Positions 1-6,292 of a stretch of 8,277 bases of DNA are shown piece by piece. The translations under genes were made by a program, and so were the position numbers. This stretch comes from Candidatus Brocadiaceae bacterium. Lineage in GTDB: Bacteria; Planctomycetota; Brocadiia; Brocadiales; Brocadiaceae. Position 1 is the stretch's first letter. Each line of letters opens with the position of its first letter. The stretch lies in the NCBI GenBank assembly GCA_024653795.1, contig JANLHY010000553.1, positions 1 to 8,277 on the forward strand, given 5' to 3'. The notes beneath the pieces were generated by a model, which worked only from the letters and a program-made list of their open reading frames with translations, was not told the DNA's origin and made no database searches.

Positions 1-3000
1 GCCAATAAGCGCGGCAACGCCTATAATGATATATCGTGTCAGGGTAGATAGTGTTTGCCTAAGCCCACGTTCCAGGCGGAGCTTATAGAACACCTTTTCG
101 TTCAGCAATGTCTTTATATACCGCGCAACAAAGAAGGACGCAAACAACACAATCAATGCAAAAATAATCTTTAAGGGCGTCGTATACCTGCCTTCCTCAA
201 AGATAAAACGGTACTTCAATCCATTGCCAATAATGCCCAATATTGTGCCAATCTGCCCAAAAGTTTTTTGTACCAGATAGGGGGCGGCAGGCGAGTCGAT
301 TGAGTCACGAAACGTCTTAACCCATACGCGAATAATAACTACTGCTGCAATAATAGAAACTACATAATTAAACGAAACCCTGTATATTGCCGTAACCGTG
401 TGAAATTTCTTTTCATCAGGCGTGCCTTTTTTGATATGCTCCCTCATCTGGCGCATCTCTCTCACATTATTTAACCGATACACCATGAACTTCCACACCC
501 AGAATGCGATGAAAGCAATGGCAAAACTCTTTACGCACGTTTTTAACAATACATAAGTTAATACAGGATATCCGAGACTTCTTATGGTGAACAGAGAAAC
601 GATAAAGGCGATAAAGACTGGATAAATTACCGTTATTATACGATGGATAAATTTCCCTAATTGGCTTTCTGCGTCAGGTAATAGTTTGAAAATGAGAGTT
701 TTTTGGGTAGCAAGCCACAACAAAAGTACGAGCATGCCCACTCTATAAACAAACCAGAGTAGTTCAAGAACATCACTCTTGTATTGAAATATAGTGAGTA
801 CAGAAATTATCGATAATAAAACCAAAGAAAATAACAAAATAATACTCAGAGATTTATAAAGATGCTTTGGCGATACATACGCAAGCGAGGTAAACAGTTT
901 TTTATCTCCCTTTTCCGGGCTAAAAGCCTCAATCAGAAAACCTTTGAAGACTCTGTAGGTGGCAATATAGATGAGTACCTGTATCGTTGCCTTTACTACT
1001 GGAATTTTCAGGTCAAAAAAAACTGCGACAAGCACGGCAAGAATAGTCAATAATACGGCAAATATACTTTTTTGCAGGATTATGAAAAGACTGTAGAAAA
1101 GTCTTGTTTTGTAGTCAGAAGATTCCCCGTATTCATAGAATTCAATTACCCTTTTTGCGCAAAGACGACGGATACGTCGTTTCGTAAAGTAACATCCAAT
1201 GGCTAACAGCGCTATTCCGCACAATTTTACCCAGAATGTGAGGGTATGCTTATTTTGTGCTACGTATGTTATAAAATCTTTTATATGAAGTTGGACTGCA
1301 TTGAACAAATAATCTAATCGGGTATAGCTGCCTGCTATGTCTTTATATAACACAATAAATGTCTTTGTAGAAATCGAACTCCTTAGTCTTGTCCAGACAT
1401 TGGCAGCCTTCATAGTATTCAGGTTTTCTTTAGTCTTATCCAACAGGGCTAACGCATTTTTCTTGATTTCCAGTCGTTCATGCAATCTGTCTAATCTTGC
1501 AGATATAAGTCCGGCCTGATCTTCCAGTGACTTTGCTATCTGGCGTGCATATTCTATTGCCTTTCCTGCCAATTCTTTGTCTTCAAATGATGTTACTTCA
1601 TTTTCAATTTTTGAAATTTCCTCATAGGCCATAGACAGATTATCTGAAACCAGCTTTTCCTCCTGTTTTACAGAAGGGATGAGGCTTTCCATTGCCGTTA
1701 TTGTCTCCGAGAAGCGTTTTATTTCTGACTCAACTTTTTTTAGCGATTCTTCAACGTCTTTTAACGCCGCTCCTTTGTTTATTAAATCTTCGACTTCTGC
1801 TTCTAACTTTCTATGTTCAGTAACGTCTTTAAATCGTTGTGCGCCTATGGTAATAAGTTCGTCCTTCTTTTTTGCAATTAGTCCAAGCTGTTTTTGTACC
1901 TCTGCCTCCAGTTCCAGCACCCTCTTTTTCTCAGGGGCGGTTGTTACCATCTGTTCCTGTGCAATTTCCTCGGTTTTCCTGGCGATTTCCTGTATGGTCT
2001 TTTCTGCTTCTGCCCTCGTAACCTCTGCAACCTTCTGGGTTATTTCCTCAGCCTTTTTTGCAATCTCCAGCTCTGCCTGTTTCTTTTTTAATTCTTCCGC
2101 CTTTATCCTTTCTTCCAGACGTCCTGCCTTTTCGGCTAAAAGGGCTGAATTGAGTTCTGCATTTTTCAATGCCAGCGCCGCTTCATCGTGACGAATCCTG
2201 GCTGTTTCCAATCGTATTGTAAATATCGTAATCCATTGGGCATTTACTGCCTTTTGCCACACTAACGCATTGCTCACCTTCTCCATCGCTGTCTTAAGAA
2301 GATTGTCGTCCTTAATTTCCGCCTTTATCAGTTCTAAATTCCTGGCAAGGTCTTGTTCCTTTGCGGATAGCCGCGTTTTAACATCTTCCAGTTCCCTGGT
2401 AAAATGTGAGACCAGTGTTTCTTTCTCCTTGAGATTTGCCTGTACGGCCATAACATAGCCCTTTGCAATGTCCGCCTCTTTTCTTGCCGTGGCAGCCTGT
2501 TCGGAAGACGTTACGGCAAGCGTTTCTGCCAGCTTTATAACTGAACTTAATAAGATGACGCGGTCGGCGTAAACCTTTGATTGATTTTGAAGGGCAGTAA
2601 TCTGGTCCTTATATGCCTGTATCTGTTCGTTGTCTACATCTATCTTTTGTTTAACAACTTTAAGTTCTTTATCCAGCAATTCCAGAAATTTAGGATTTGT
2701 CTCATCAGTCTGAAAGACCTTTTTATTCCGTTGTAATCCCACAAGATAAATAGTCGTTGTTTCCGCGTCATTTTCTAAATTCGATATCACAAGCTCTATT
2801 TCATTAATGGATTTACCCTGTGTGGTTTTTATCTCCTCTGTCTTTATTCGGGCTGTTTCAATATCTTCGGCTTTTACCGTTATGCCTGTTTCAGCGAGTT
2901 TCACTTCGTCGGCCTTTTTCTCAAGAGATTGTGACTGAACATTAGCACAGAGGCATATCCACATAAAGCAGATGCTCAGATTTCGTAGTAACGCAAAAGT

Positions 3001-3036
3001 ATTTCTTTTATAAAATGTTCTGTAGTTCAAAAACAT
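1..3036 (-). CDS. MscK/KefA-like large mechanosensitive channel of the MscS superfamily (3' end outside window)
   Basis: This frame stays open for 1012 codons to the window edge. The ATG at 3036 follows AAGGAG by a good distance, and that Shine-Dalgarno overlaps the stop codon of the upstream gene. Residues 1-36 look like a signal peptide: basic residues, a hydrophobic stretch around FALLRNLSICFMW, and a likely cut after ANVQS. Residues about 40-580 are Ala/Glu/Lys-rich and almost certainly coiled coil. From about 598 on there are roughly ten hydrophobic segments (near 600, 655, 690, 740, 767, 808, 838, 895, 963 and 1000). The last stretch, LRQTLSTLTRYIIIGVAAL, resembles the helix just before the MscS pore helix. 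The pore helix and the cytosolic beta and alpha/beta domains should lie beyond base 1. Known relatives of about 1100 residues open under membrane tension and release ions during hypo-osmotic shock. Gating properties cannot be read here. Confidence 0.88.
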   Translation of the reverse strand, partial: MFLNYRTFYKRNTFALLRNLSICFMWICLCANVQSQSLEKKADEVKLAETGITVKAEDIETARIKTEEIKTTQGKSINEIELVISNLENDAETTTIYLVGLQRNKKVFQTDETNPKFLELLDKELKVVKQKIDVDNEQIQAYKDQITALQNQSKVYADRVILLSSVIKLAETLAVTSSEQAATARKEADIAKGYVMAVQANLKEKETLVSHFTRELEDVKTRLSAKEQDLARNLELIKAEIKDDNLLKTAMEKVSNALVWQKAVNAQWITIFTIRLETARIRHDEAALALKNAELNSALLAEKAGRLEERIKAEELKKKQAELEIAKKAEEITQKVAEVTRAEAEKTIQEIARKTEEIAQEQMVTTAPEKKRVLELEAEVQKQLGLIAKKKDELITIGAQRFKDVTEHRKLEAEVEDLINKGAALKDVEESLKKVESEIKRFSETITAMESLIPSVKQEEKLVSDNLSMAYEEISKIENEVTSFEDKELAGKAIEYARQIAKSLEDQAGLISARLDRLHERLEIKKNALALLDKTKENLNTMKAANVWTRLRSSISTKTFIVLYKDIAGSYTRLDYLFNAVQLHIKDFITYVAQNKHTLTFWVKLCGIALLAIGCYFTKRRIRRLCAKRVIEFYEYGESSDYKTRLFYSLFIILQKSIFAVLLTILAVLVAVFFDLKIPVVKATIQVLIYIATYRVFKGFLIEAFSPEKGDKKLFTSLAYVSPKHLYKSLSIILLFSLVLLSIISVLTIFQYKSDVLELLWFVYRVGMLVLLLWLATQKTLIFKLLPDAESQLGKFIHRIITVIYPVFIAFIVSLFTIRSLGYPVLTYVLLKTCVKSFAIAFIAFWVWKFMVYRLNNVREMRQMREHIKKGTPDEKKFHTVTAIYRVSFNYVVSIIAAVVIIRVWVKTFRDSIDSPAAPYLVQKTFGQIGTILGIIGNGLKYRFIFEEGRYTTPLKIIFALIVLFASFFVARYIKTLLNEKVFYKLRLERGLRQTLSTLTRYIIIGVAALIG

Positions 3037-3047
3037 CTCTACTCTCC

Positions 3048-3590
3048 TTACGAAGATTTATCTTTTTTTCCCCTTAGTTTATCTACCAGTCCCCATACAG
3101 AAAAAATTCCTACATACCCTAATGATGAGCAAAAAGTTGCTGAAAGGAGACTGCCCACCCAGAGAGGCATTGCATATCTAAAAAACAGCCTAAGCATACC
3201 TGTGAATCCTGCCAGTTCATTCGCATCTGGAGCGCCACTCAACCATAGTCCTAATTTATATTGTAAGGAATATATAACAGGCGCTGTTAAAGGATTTGTT
3301 ACCCAGCTTGCTGCTAATGCAACAGGAATATTAACACGCAAAAATAATGCTGAAAGAATTATTAATGGAATCTGTACCCCAATCGTTGGCGTAAGCGCTA
3401 TAAAAATACCTATTGCCAAACCGGCTGATACACTTTTTTGAGTTGGTTTCCATAAGCGTGGATCAAAAAGCCGATCACCTATAACACGGTGAAATATTGT
3501 ACCGTTTAAATGATGTTGCCGGGGAATAAGCCGCGAAAGATTCAAACCTAAATTTTTCAGGTTGAAAATATGTTTAACCTTTTTACGCAT
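3048..3590 (-). CDS. DUF2062 integral membrane protein
   Basis: This is a 180-residue protein with a basic N-terminus (residues 1-50) and then a DUF2062-type membrane domain. The family pattern is visible: a Gly/Ala-rich helix with IGIFIALTPTIGVQIP (59-75), a second hydrophobic stretch (76-94), the VTNPLTAPVIY motif (97-107), and C-terminal helices at about 134-168 followed by a charged tail. The biochemical function of the family is not established. Its members are small inner-membrane proteins often found in envelope or transport contexts. The start at 3590 is preceded by AAAGGT, a modest Shine-Dalgarno. The stop (TAA, 3048-3050) is 11 bases from the start of the channel gene and is part of that gene's ribosome-binding site, so the two are probably translationally coupled. 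The upstream CBS transporter gene ends 57 bases away on the same strand. Confidence 0.85.
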   Translation of the reverse strand: MRKKVKHIFNLKNLGLNLSRLIPRQHHLNGTIFHRVIGDRLFDPRLWKPTQKSVSAGLAIGIFIALTPTIGVQIPLIILSALFLRVNIPVALAASWVTNPLTAPVIYSLQYKLGLWLSGAPDANELAGFTGMLRLFFRYAMPLWVGSLLSATFCSSLGYVGIFSVWGLVDKLRGKKDKSS

Positions 3591-3647
3591 AAATACCTTT
3601 TATTCTTCTTTGCCTGGCTGTATCTTTACTCTCACATACTGAAGATT

Positions 3648-4631
3648 TCATTCAGTAAGGAAATATGTTCCCAGGGAAAAATACGAGGTTAATGAAATAA
3701 TATCGGCAATTGCCAATACCAGCGGACACGAGGCATGTGCCGGATTTGCACCGATCTTTTTAAAAAGAATTGGCAGACTGCATCCAAGAAAAGAGGCGTT
3801 AATAAGGGTCAATACAATAGTGAGAGACAAGGTTAAGGAGAAACTTTGATTACCAATCCAAAAAAAGGATACTAAATAGAGCAATCCGCCACACAATAAA
3901 CCCATTTTAGCCCCAACCACTACTTCGTAAAGAAACAATCTTCTCAATTTAATGGTTTTATCAAGGTAAGAAAGTGCGACTGCTACTGCCTGTGTTCCAA
4001 TACTTTCGGCAAGACCCAATATGATCGTAATAAAGAAGGCCATGAAAATAAATTCATCTATTGTTCTATTGAACAGTTTTGTAATAAAGGCGCATATGAG
4101 TCCGCTTGAAATGTTAAAAAGGAGGTAGGGAAATCGCAAAAAGGTACTTTTGAGGATCGTGGGTCTTCTAAATTCCTCCAATTGAATGCCGATTATTTTG
4201 AGAAGATCATCGCGTTCATGTTCTGTTTTCTCTTCAATGGCTATTGTGTCTTCTATAAAATCAGTCGCCCTTGCAATACCAACAAGTTTTCCGTGTTCAT
4301 CAACAACGGGAAAGGCAATGAACTTATAAAACAAAAAAAATTCCAATGCAGTATCTGCGGAAGAATCGGCGGTTAACCGGATCGGGTTGCGCACCATAAT
4401 TTCAGAAATTTTCGCTTCTTTATGAACAGTTATAAGTTTTCTTATAGGTACGACACCTACCAGCTTCCCTTCCTTATCAGTAACGTAACAGTAAAAAATA
4501 TTTCCGGTAAGTTTACTACTGCGAATTAATTCAAGCGCGGTCTGTGCCGTATCGTCTACTGAAACTGCAAGCATTTCCGTGCTAAACTTGAATTCAAATT
4601 TGTTTTTACTTGGTTTTTTACGAAAAAGCAT
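3648..4631 (-). CDS. CBS-pair MgtE-like divalent-cation transporter lacking the MgtE N domain
   Basis: This is a 327-residue protein. Residues about 16-72 and 74-130 are two CBS repeats (KEGKLVGVVPIRKLI; DEHGKLVGIARATDFIE). Residues about 165-327 form an MgtE-type membrane domain with five hydrophobic segments: near 168-187, 194-220, 235-259, 265-290 and 301-325. Family marks include a GTQA motif (212-215), the LPILFKKIGANPAHAS loop (286-301) and Asp310 in the last helix, where MgtE channels carry an ion-site aspartate. Full-length MgtE is about 450 residues because an N domain precedes the CBS pair. That domain is absent: an in-frame TAA lies three codons upstream of the ATG. MgtE proteins conduct Mg2+ (and Co2+), with the CBS module acting as a cytosolic Mg2+ sensor, so this is a likely Mg2+ or other divalent-cation transporter. 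Substrate is inferred. No clear Shine-Dalgarno precedes the start. It heads the three-gene cluster. Confidence 0.82.
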   Translation of the reverse strand: MLFRKKPSKNKFEFKFSTEMLAVSVDDTAQTALELIRSSKLTGNIFYCYVTDKEGKLVGVVPIRKLITVHKEAKISEIMVRNPIRLTADSSADTALEFFLFYKFIAFPVVDEHGKLVGIARATDFIEDTIAIEEKTEHERDDLLKIIGIQLEEFRRPTILKSTFLRFPYLLFNISSGLICAFITKLFNRTIDEFIFMAFFITIILGLAESIGTQAVAVALSYLDKTIKLRRLFLYEVVVGAKMGLLCGGLLYLVSFFWIGNQSFSLTLSLTIVLTLINASFLGCSLPILFKKIGANPAHASCPLVLAIADIISLTSYFSLGTYFLTE

Positions 4632-4698
4632 GACTGGTTATCCATGTTTAATCCGAACGAATCGGAAGAGCTGTTATTTTTACATAAGTAACGAAATT

Positions 4699-4726
4699 AT
4701 TATACGGTCCTTCTTACAGAAAGCAA
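4699..4726 (-). promoter_or_regulatory. Sigma70-like promoter for the transporter-DUF2062-channel cluster
   Basis: On the minus strand there is a perfect TATAAT (4704-4699), 16 bases after TTGCTT (4726-4721). Initiation near 4692 would give a leader of about 60 nt before the ATG at 4631. A small hairpin (TCCGA / TCGGA, 4652-4666) lies in that leader, about 20 nt before the start codon. The leader is far too short for an M-box Mg2+ riboswitch. The -35 match is weak (3 of 6), so the call rests mainly on the -10 and its position. Confidence 0.5.
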
Positions 4727-4818
4727 CTCCCAATAAACAGGTAATAACTTGAAAATGGTTGTCAAATTTTAAATGCAAATTTTCACAACAGAGGGACATC
4801 CCCTTCACCACCGCCAGT

Positions 4819-4855
4819 GGGGGACAGATGGTTGTCCCCCTCAGTGAGGGGGACA
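4819..4855. repeat. GC-rich overlapping inverted repeats (two competing hairpins)
   Basis: Three arms sit in a row: GGGGGACA (4819-4826), TGTCCCCCTC (4833-4842) and GAGGGGGACA (4846-4855). The middle arm pairs perfectly either with the left arm (8 bp, 6-nt loop) or with the right arm (10 bp, 3-nt loop), so the two hairpins exclude each other. The neighbourhood from about 4795 to 4867 is strikingly GC-rich for this window and also carries a GGGGGAGGTGG run (4859-4868 and flanking base). It looks like a REP- or MITE-type dispersed repeat. No ORF or promoter depends on it visibly. Confidence 0.7.
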
Positions 4856-5085
4856 CAGGGGGAGGTGGCAACTTTGAAATTCCTGTACATAAATATAGGA
4901 CAGTTGTTTCGTTGTGCCTTACTGTGGTTAAAATCTCTCCAGTAAAAATATTCCGCTATCTCACACCTGTCTCCTCATTAGGTACAATCATAAACGAGTT
5001 CTTCCAAACATCTCAAAAGATAAAGACAAGAACCGCAGCAGAAATAATACCGGGTAACGACAAGGGAGTAATAATATAACGAAGC

Positions 5086-5150
5086 AATTTTTTACAGTCT
5101 TTTTAAGGGTGAGATATAAAAATCTTGCCTAAAAACTGTAAAAATTTTTT
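5086..5150. repeat. AT-rich imperfect inverted repeat
   Basis: The left arm (5086-5108) reads AATTTTTTACAGTC followed by TTTTTAAGG. The right arm (5128-5150), read on the other strand, gives the same order with ACAGT, a T run and AGG, differing by a few single-base bulges. The loop is about 19 nt. It ends 3 bases before the -35 of an orphan promoter. It could be the ends of a degraded small element or a weak transcription stop for leftward or rightward reads. The A/T runs make chance matching easy, which limits confidence. Confidence 0.4.
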
Positions 5151-5153
5151 CTA

Positions 5154-5182
5154 TTGACAAAAGCAAATGAAGGTATTATGCT
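5154..5182 (+). promoter_or_regulatory. Sigma70-like promoter with no obvious downstream gene
   Basis: A perfect TTGACA (5154-5159) is followed after 17 bases by TATGCT (5177-5182); an overlapping TATTAT is at 5174. Nothing downstream on the plus strand up to 5842 is a convincing gene. It may drive a small RNA, belong to a lost mobile element, or be antisense to the remnants at 5256-5475. The CTATTGACA core is shared with the promoter at 6421. Confidence 0.45.
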
Positions 5183-5255
5183 AGGGCAAGTTGTACGTAA
5201 AATTCTGTATAAAGTCAAGGAATATTGTGATATACAGAGTTTTTTCTGTACACTT

Positions 5256-5330
5256 AATGTCAGCAAGCATTTCGTTCATTGATAATTCATTAAAGGATGA
5301 GTGTTCGATCAAGGAATTAATAGCGTGCTT
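5256..5330 (-). pseudogene. Remnant related to the small ORF at 6293-6442
   Basis: The minus-strand peptide AINSLIEHSSFNELSMNEML resembles SVNSLLEFSSTSELSKNKEL encoded at the second locus: NSL, E, SS, ELS, N and LAD line up in order, and the DNA is about 60% identical by eye across this stretch. The surrounding frame (5181-5456, only a TTG start) switches from this segment to out-of-frame transposase debris, so I read it as a fragment of a once longer gene and not as a 91-residue protein. The family is not one I recognise. Confidence 0.4.
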
Positions 5331-5367
5331 GAACTCATTAGAGGTAATGGGGGGAGATTCGAGTCTT

Positions 5368-5475
5368 TTATGGAGATAGGCATTTTGGTTTATCCAATAG
5401 GTGTACCTGTGCATTTTTTGCAAAAGGCTCAGGACATCCTGTATCGTCAATGGCAAGCAGTCCGTTATTGGGTGA
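5368..5475 (-). pseudogene. Fragment of a DDE (IS701/DDE_5-like) transposase catalytic region
   Basis: The minus-strand frame reads SPNNGLLAIDDTGCPEPFAK and then degenerates into unrelated residues up to a stop at 5368. A hydrophobic strand ending in IDDTGxP is the usual first catalytic aspartate context of IS4/IS701-like transposases. Only about 25 residues are recognisable, no start codon belongs to it, and the upstream side joins a hairpin repeat. It could derive from the same family as the N-terminal fragment at 6493, which lies on the opposite strand. Family placement is from memory of the motif, not from a search. Confidence 0.4.
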
Positions 5476-5527
5476 ACTTACAATATTCCTTGCAGAGCCT
5501 GACCTGAGCAAGATTCTTCTGTCGTGG

Positions 5528-5553
5528 TCGCTCCTTCAGAATGACAGGAGCGA
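5528..5553. repeat. Hairpin repeat (8-bp perfect stem)
   Basis: TCGCTCCT (5528-5535) and AGGAGCGA (5546-5553) flank a 10-nt loop, TCAGAATGAC. The wider segment (about 5500-5555, AAGATTCTTC followed downstream by CAGAATGACAG) resembles the AGATTCTTC...CAGAATGACA type of intergenic repeat that is dispersed in many bacterial genomes. It abuts the transposase fragment at 5368-5475. Confidence 0.45.
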
Positions 5554-5735
5554 GTGGTTCGAAATAACTTTTACAGTAATTTTACAGATCTCTAACATGG
5601 ACTATTTACAAACTGCCGCTAATGTTGGAAACACTTGGTTTCGGGAAAACGGAGTTTTAAGGTTCATTATACTTAAGTCTTTATTTATGTGCCTGATAAC
5701 TCATTTCTGATAAAATTTATGAACAATGCAAGCGA
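5554..5735. other. Intergenic stretch with no credible gene
   Basis: This AT-rich sequence contains two close TTTTACAG direct repeats (5569-5576 and 5580-5587) and a TATACT hexamer (5668-5673) that could be a -10 box for the small membrane-protein gene, but no matching -35. The plus-strand open frame here (5450-5710) has no recognisable content. Confidence 0.5.
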
Positions 5736-5827
5736 AAAACCATTTTTTAGAAAGGAGGCGATATGTAGTTGAGACGGAGCCTATACGGCTTGCAATACGG
5801 TATATTTCTTTCTAAAACCATTTTTTA
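5736..5827 (+). repeat. Duplicated ribosome-binding leader; first copy leads to ATG-TAG
   Basis: The 14-mer AAAACCATTTTTTA occurs at 5736-5749 and again at 5814-5827, 78 bases apart. Each copy is followed by a strong Shine-Dalgarno and an ATG. Copy one has AAAGGAGG then ATG TAG (5763-5768), a start codon immediately followed by a stop. Copy two has AAAGGAG and the real start at 5843. Between them is a short AGCC/GGCT hairpin (5778-5790). The first copy may be a relic of tandem duplication or a minimal start-stop leader. Confidence 0.55.
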
Positions 5828-5842
5828 TAAAGGAGAAAAGAG

Positions 5843-6085
5843 ATGCTATTTGTCATACTGATACTCGGTGCAATAGGTGGTTTGTTAGTCCTCATAGCAG
5901 GTATTGTAGGTGGCAAGCCCTTCGTGGGGCTTCGTCTGAAAGAAGGGGACGACCTCCCTACTGCAGCGATTACTGGCGCAGTAAGGGTACTACGGAATCA
6001 TCTCGTTTGGTCCCTGTTTTTATTCGCAGCAGGAGGGTTTTTTGTCCTGGCTGCCTTCATAGTTTATATTATTATAAGTTTATAA
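5843..6085 (+). CDS. Small two-helix membrane protein of unknown function
   Basis: This 80-residue protein has a clear Shine-Dalgarno (AAAGGAG, 7 nt before the ATG). Residues 3-24 form a hydrophobic, glycine-rich helix with G-x-x-GG spacing (GAIGGLLVLIAGIVGG). Residues 25-54 are a polar linker with KEGDD and basic residues (VRVLRNH). Residues 55-79 are a second hydrophobic helix (WSLFLFAAGGFFVLAAF), with the protein ending right at the membrane. I do not recognise the family. The shape suits a small inner-membrane subunit, modulator or membrane-active peptide, but nothing fixes which. It stands alone: no same-strand partner gene lies within 400 bases. A near-copy of its translation start region lies 78 bases upstream. 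An ATAAGTT/AACTTAT hairpin (6074-6090) spans the stop codon. Confidence 0.65.
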   Translation: MLFVILILGAIGGLLVLIAGIVGGKPFVGLRLKEGDDLPTAAITGAVRVLRNHLVWSLFLFAAGGFFVLAAFIVYIIISL

Positions 6086-6090
6086 CTTAT
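6074..6090. repeat. Inverted repeat over the stop codon of the small membrane-protein gene
   Basis: ATAAGTT (6074-6080) and AACTTAT (6084-6090) are perfect complements around a 3-nt loop, with the TAA stop at 6083-6085. There is no T-tract after it, and the stem is nearly all A/T, so it is a poor intrinsic terminator. It may be only a chance palindrome. Confidence 0.3.
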
Positions 6091-6146
6091 TAATATTCCA
6101 CTGGATTCTGGCTGTTTGTACTCCACCTCAGTTATAGTTCATAATA

Positions 6147-6271
6147 AAACTTTCGGCGCTGTAAAAATAACAGGTGCTAAAAATGTTGTAAGTTTTTGAT
6201 ATTCAATTAGATATCAATAAAATTAAAAAATTTCAGGTTATTACCACGATTTTTTACAGCGCCAAACTTTC
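6147..6271. mobile_element. 109-bp MITE-like element with 13-bp terminal inverted repeats and 8-bp target duplication
   Basis: The element is 6155-6263. Its ends are GGCGCTGTAAAAA (6155-6167) and the exact complement TTTTTACAGCGCC (6251-6263). It is flanked immediately on both sides by AAACTTTC (6147-6154 and 6264-6271), the duplication expected from transposition with an 8-bp stagger. The interior is AT-rich, has no ORF, and carries a near-central inverted repeat TTGATAT/ATATCAA (6196-6202, 6211-6217). A non-coding, intact-ended element of this size must be moved by a transposase supplied elsewhere. An 8-bp duplication fits several families (IS6, IS256, ISL3, IS1595). The GGCNCTGT start recalls IS6-type ends, while an IS256-type transposase gene lies 400 bp away. 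Which family drives it is not settled. Confidence 0.85.
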
Positions 6272-6292
6272 TCCAACAGTACTTAGTTAAAA

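Larger units (their letters stand above)
4727..5153. other. Intergenic stretch with no credible gene
   Basis: Open frames here (4759-5079 plus, 4680-4871 minus) have no recognisable domain, and one reads straight through the GC-rich hairpin cluster. Apart from the two inverted-repeat structures listed separately I see only low-information AT-rich DNA and no tRNA or protein-coding signature. Confidence 0.6.

Noticed and set aside
1679..2191. 170-codon plus-strand open frame
   Set aside because: It is Ser/Phe/Ala-rich and antisense to the coiled coil of the channel gene; the Glu/Lys/Ala codons of the real gene produce it. The same applies to the plus-strand frames at 862, 1337, 1894 and 2270.
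3202..3441. Plus-strand open frame inside the DUF2062 gene
   Set aside because: The opposite strand has a clear family motif and good operon context; this one has neither a domain nor a ribosome-binding site.
4632..4692. Mg2+-sensing riboswitch upstream of the MgtE-like gene
   Set aside because: The leader is about 60 nt with one 5-bp hairpin; M-box aptamers are well over 100 nt.
4759..5079. 106-codon plus-strand open frame
   Set aside because: It reads through the GC-rich hairpin cluster, has no recognisable domain, and composition changes abruptly along it.
5181..5456. 91-codon minus-strand frame starting at TTG as a real gene
   Set aside because: Its first half is an out-of-frame reading of a transposase fragment and its second half is a remnant related to another locus; no Shine-Dalgarno was seen.
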